The notes beneath the pieces were generated by a model. That model was not told the DNA's origin and searched no databases. It was given only the letters and a program-made list of their open reading frames with translations. DNA of 64,000 bases from Tetragonia tetragonoides (taxonomy: Eukaryota; Streptophyta; Magnoliopsida; Caryophyllales; Aizoaceae): the NCBI GenBank assembly GCA_038025085.1, contig CM076152.1, positions 23,272,001 through 23,336,000 of the forward strand. The letters are read 5' to 3'. The number at the start of each line of letters is the position of its first letter. Within the stretch, counting starts at the first letter, position 1. A program made the translations under genes and the position numbers. This document shows positions 61,005 to 64,000 of this stretch, one piece after another.

Positions 61005-62678
61005 ACAAAGCATTTGGGTGTTTTCTCTTAATATACAACACAAAAGACCTCAATCTGTTTCACCCTCGTCGTATGCGGTTTTAAAACGCGTAAATGCTTT
61101 CAAAAGCTTGAGTTGAAGCTTGTTTGTACTTGTAAACACCCTTGGTGAAGTTTCTCCCTCAAATGAATGCAAACAAACCATTTGGGTGCTTTCTCTTAAT
61201 ATGCAACACAAATGAATTCAATCTCTTTCACCCTAGATGTACGAGCTGTTAAAACGCGTAAATGCATTCAAAAGGTGGAGTTAAAGCTTCTTTGTGCTTG
61301 TAAACATCCTTGGTGTAGTTTCTCACTCAAATTAATGCAAAGAAAGCATTTGGGTGCTTTCTATTAATATAAAACACAAAAGACCTCAATCTCTTTCACC
61401 CTAGTCGTATGAGGTTTTAAAACGCGTAAATGCTTTCAAAACCTTGAGTTGAAGCTTGTTTGTACTTGTAAACATCCTTGGTTAAGTTTCTCACTCAAAT
61501 GAATGCAAACAAAGCATTTGGGTGCGTTCTCTTAAAATACAACACAAAAGAACTCAATCTCTTTCACCCTTGTCGTATGAGCTTTTAAAACGCTTAAATG
61601 CATTCAAAAGCTTGAGTTCAAGCTTTTTTGTAGTTCTAAACATCCTTGGGGTCGTTTCACACTCAAATGAATGTAAACAAAGCATTTGCGAGCTTTTTCT
61701 TAATATACAACACAAAAGAACACAATCTCTTTCACCCTACTTGTAAGAGCTGATAAAATGCGTAAATGCATTCAAAAGGTGGAGTTGAAGCTTGTTTGTA
61801 CTTGTAAACATCCTTGGTGTAGTTTCTCACACAAATGAATGCAAACAAAGCATTTGGGTGCTTTCTCTTAATATACAACACAAAAGAACTCAATCTCTTT
61901 CACCCTAGTCGTAAGAACTGTTAAAACGCGTAAATGCATTCAAAAGGTGGAGTTAAAGCTTGTTTGTACTTGTAAACATCCTTGGTGTAGTTTCTCGCTC
62001 AAATGAATGCAAACAAAGCATTTGGGTGCTTTCTCTTAATATACAACGCAAAAGAACTCAATCTCTTTCACGCTAGTCATATGAGCTTTTAAAACGCGTA
62101 TATGCATTCAAAAGCTTGAGTTGAATATTGTTTGTACTTGTAAACATTCTTGGTGTAGTTTCTCACAGAAATGAATGCAAACAAAGCTTTTGGTTGCTTT
62201 CTCTTAATATACAACAGAAAAGAACTCAATCTCTTTCACCCTAGTCGTAAGAGCTGTTAAAACGCGTAAATACATTCAAAAGCTTGAGTTGAAGCTTGTT
62301 TGTACTTGTAAACATCCTTGGTGTAGTTTCGCACTCCAATGAATGCAAACAACGCTTTTGGGTGCTTTCTCTGAAAATACAACACAAAAGAACTCAATCT
62401 CTTTCACCCTAAACGTATGAGGTTTTAAAACGCGTATATGCATTCAAAAGCTTAAGTTGAAGCTTGTTGGTACTTGTAAACATCTTTGGTGTAGTTTCGC
62501 ACTCAAATGAATGCAAAGAAAACATTTGGGTGCGTTCTCTTAATATACAACACAAAAGAACTTAATCTCTTTCACCCTTATCGTATGAGCTTTTAAAACG
62601 CTTAAATGCATTCAAAAGCTTGAGTTCAAGCTTGTTTGTAGTTGTAAACATCCTTGGTGTAGTTTCTCCCTCAAATGT
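61005..62678 (-). repeat. Satellite, reverse block
   Basis: About 10 monomers, with dimers in reverse orientation at 61522-61746 and about 62515-62640. Confidence 0.93.
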
Positions 62679-64000
62679 GTTCTTACATCTAGGGTGAAAG
62701 AGATTTGAGTTCTTTTGTGTTGTATTTTAGGAGAACGCACCCAAATGCTTTGTTTGCATTCGTTTGAGTGAGAAACTTAACCAAAGAATGTTTACAAGTA
62801 CAAACAAGCTTGAACTCCAGCTTTTGAATGCATTTACGCTTTTTAAAAGCTCATACGACAAGGGTGAAAGCGATTGAGTTCTTTTGTGTTGTATATTAAG
62901 AGAACGCACCCAAATGTTTTCTTGGCATTCATTTGAGTGAGAAACTACACCAAAGATGTTTACAAGTACAAACAAGCTTAAACTCAAGCTTTTGAATGCA
63001 TTTACGCGTTTTAAGAGATCATATGACTAGGGTGAAAGAGATTGAGGTCTTTTGTGTTGTATATCAAGAGAAAGCACCCAAATGCTTTGTTTGCATTCAT
63101 TTCAGTGAGAAACTACACCAAGGATGTTTACAAGTACAAACAAGCTTCAACTCAAGCTTTTGAAAGCATTTACGCGTTTTAAAACCTCATACGACTAGGG
63201 TGAAAGAGATTGAGGTCCGTTGTGTTGTATATTAAGAGAAAGCACCCAAATGCTTTGTTTGCATTCATTTCAGTGAGAAACTACACCAAGAATGTTTACA
63301 AGTACAAACAAGCTTCAACTCAAGCTTTTGAATGCATTTACGCGTTTTAAATGCTCATATGGCTAGGGTGAAAAAGATTGAGTTCTTTTGTGTTGTATAT
63401 TAAGAGAAAGCACCCAAATGCTTTGTTTGCATTCATTTGAGTGAGAAACTTAACCAAGGATATTTACAAGTACCAACAAGCTTCAACTTTAGCTTTTGAA
63501 TTCATATACGCGTTTTAAAACCTCATACGACTAGGATGAAAGAGATTGAGTTCTTTTGTGTTGTATTTTCAGAGAAAGCACCCAAAAGCTTTGTTTGCAT
63601 TCATTGGAGTGAGAAACTACACCAAGGATGTTTACAAGTACAAACAAGCTTCAACTCAAGCTTTTGAATGTATTTACGCGTTTTAAAAGCTCATATGACT
63701 AGGGTGAAAGAGATTGAGGTCTTTTGTGTTGTATATTAAAAGAAAGCACCCAAATGCTTTGTTTGCATTCATTTGAGTGAGAAACTACACCAACGATGTT
63801 TACAAGTACAAACAAGCTTTAACTCCACCTTTTGAATGCATTTACGCATTTTAACAGCTCTTACAACAAGGGCGAAAGACATTGAGTTCTTTTGTGTTGT
63901 ATATTAAGAGAAATCACACAAATGCTTTGTTTGCATTCATTTGAGTGATAAACTACACCAAGGATGTTTACAAGTACAAACAAGCTTCAACTCAAGCTTT
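62679..64000 (+). repeat. Satellite, forward block to the window edge
   Basis: About 8 forward monomers, starting inside GTTCTTACATCTAGGG. The array evidently continues past the window. Confidence 0.95.

Noticed and set aside
1728..64000. CRISPR-like array of regularly spaced repeats
   Set aside because: Repeats are contiguous 168-bp units without unique spacers, in plant DNA with retroelements; no cas genes.
1728..64000. rRNA spacer repeats, telomeric repeats or tRNA genes
   Set aside because: No TTTAGGG runs, no rRNA-like conserved stretches and no tRNA cloverleaf were seen. The only tRNA-related sequences are the two primer-binding sites.
1728..64000. Assembly artefact as explanation for all inversions
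   Set aside because: The junctions are base-identical in many separate contexts with differing flanks and carry their own mutations, which is hard to produce by misassembly. It cannot be excluded for single junctions, especially the near-identical 2,052-bp duplication.

Overview
The window is nuclear DNA of a flowering plant, most likely a eudicot. The evidence is the plant-type Ty3/gypsy and Ty1/copia retroelements and the very long AT-rich satellite array. No species can be named from the sequence alone. About 56 of the 64 kb is one tandem satellite family with a monomer of 168 bp, measured from neighbouring monomers at 4136 and 4304; that is very roughly 330 monomers. I call the strand that reads GAAACTACACCAAGGATG 'forward' (+). 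The array is not a simple head-to-tail array: it changes orientation about 40 times, many of the switch junctions are near-identical to one another, and several multi-kilobase blocks are duplicated.

Layout. 1-1727: the 5' part of a minus-strand Ty3/gypsy element (leader, primer-binding site, 5' LTR) that runs off the left edge. 1728-22450: satellite, with a tandem duplication of about 2.03 kb at 2.7-6.7 kb and another of 2,052 bp at 17.3-21.4 kb that includes inversion junctions. 22451-28084: a small Ty1/copia coding remnant split by a complete 5,330-bp Ty3/gypsy element on the minus strand (LTRs 22533-23326 and 27069-27862, TSD GTAAT). 28085-34583: degenerate, then well-formed satellite with a duplication at 3,044-bp spacing. 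34584-35443: an 860-bp LTR-like insertion with an 8-9 bp target duplication. 35444-64000: satellite with composite units of about 2.2-2.6 kb, each containing an inversion.

The complete element carries one uninterrupted 1,240-codon frame: a gag stub, protease, reverse transcriptase, RNase H and integrase, all with catalytic residues in place. Most of gag, including any zinc knuckle, is missing through an in-frame deletion. From remembered family features (integrase core, GPY/F region, tRNA-iMet primer site, frame running into the 3' LTR) I place it in or near the CRM (centromeric retrotransposon) clade of chromoviruses. A CRM-like element within a 168-bp satellite suggests a centromeric or pericentromeric array. 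That is inference: nothing in the sequence itself shows CENH3 occupancy.

I see no host protein gene, tRNA, rRNA or CRISPR array. Short open frames across the satellite arise because 168 is a multiple of 3. All block boundaries, counts and identities were estimated by eye; junction positions are accurate to perhaps 5-20 bp.
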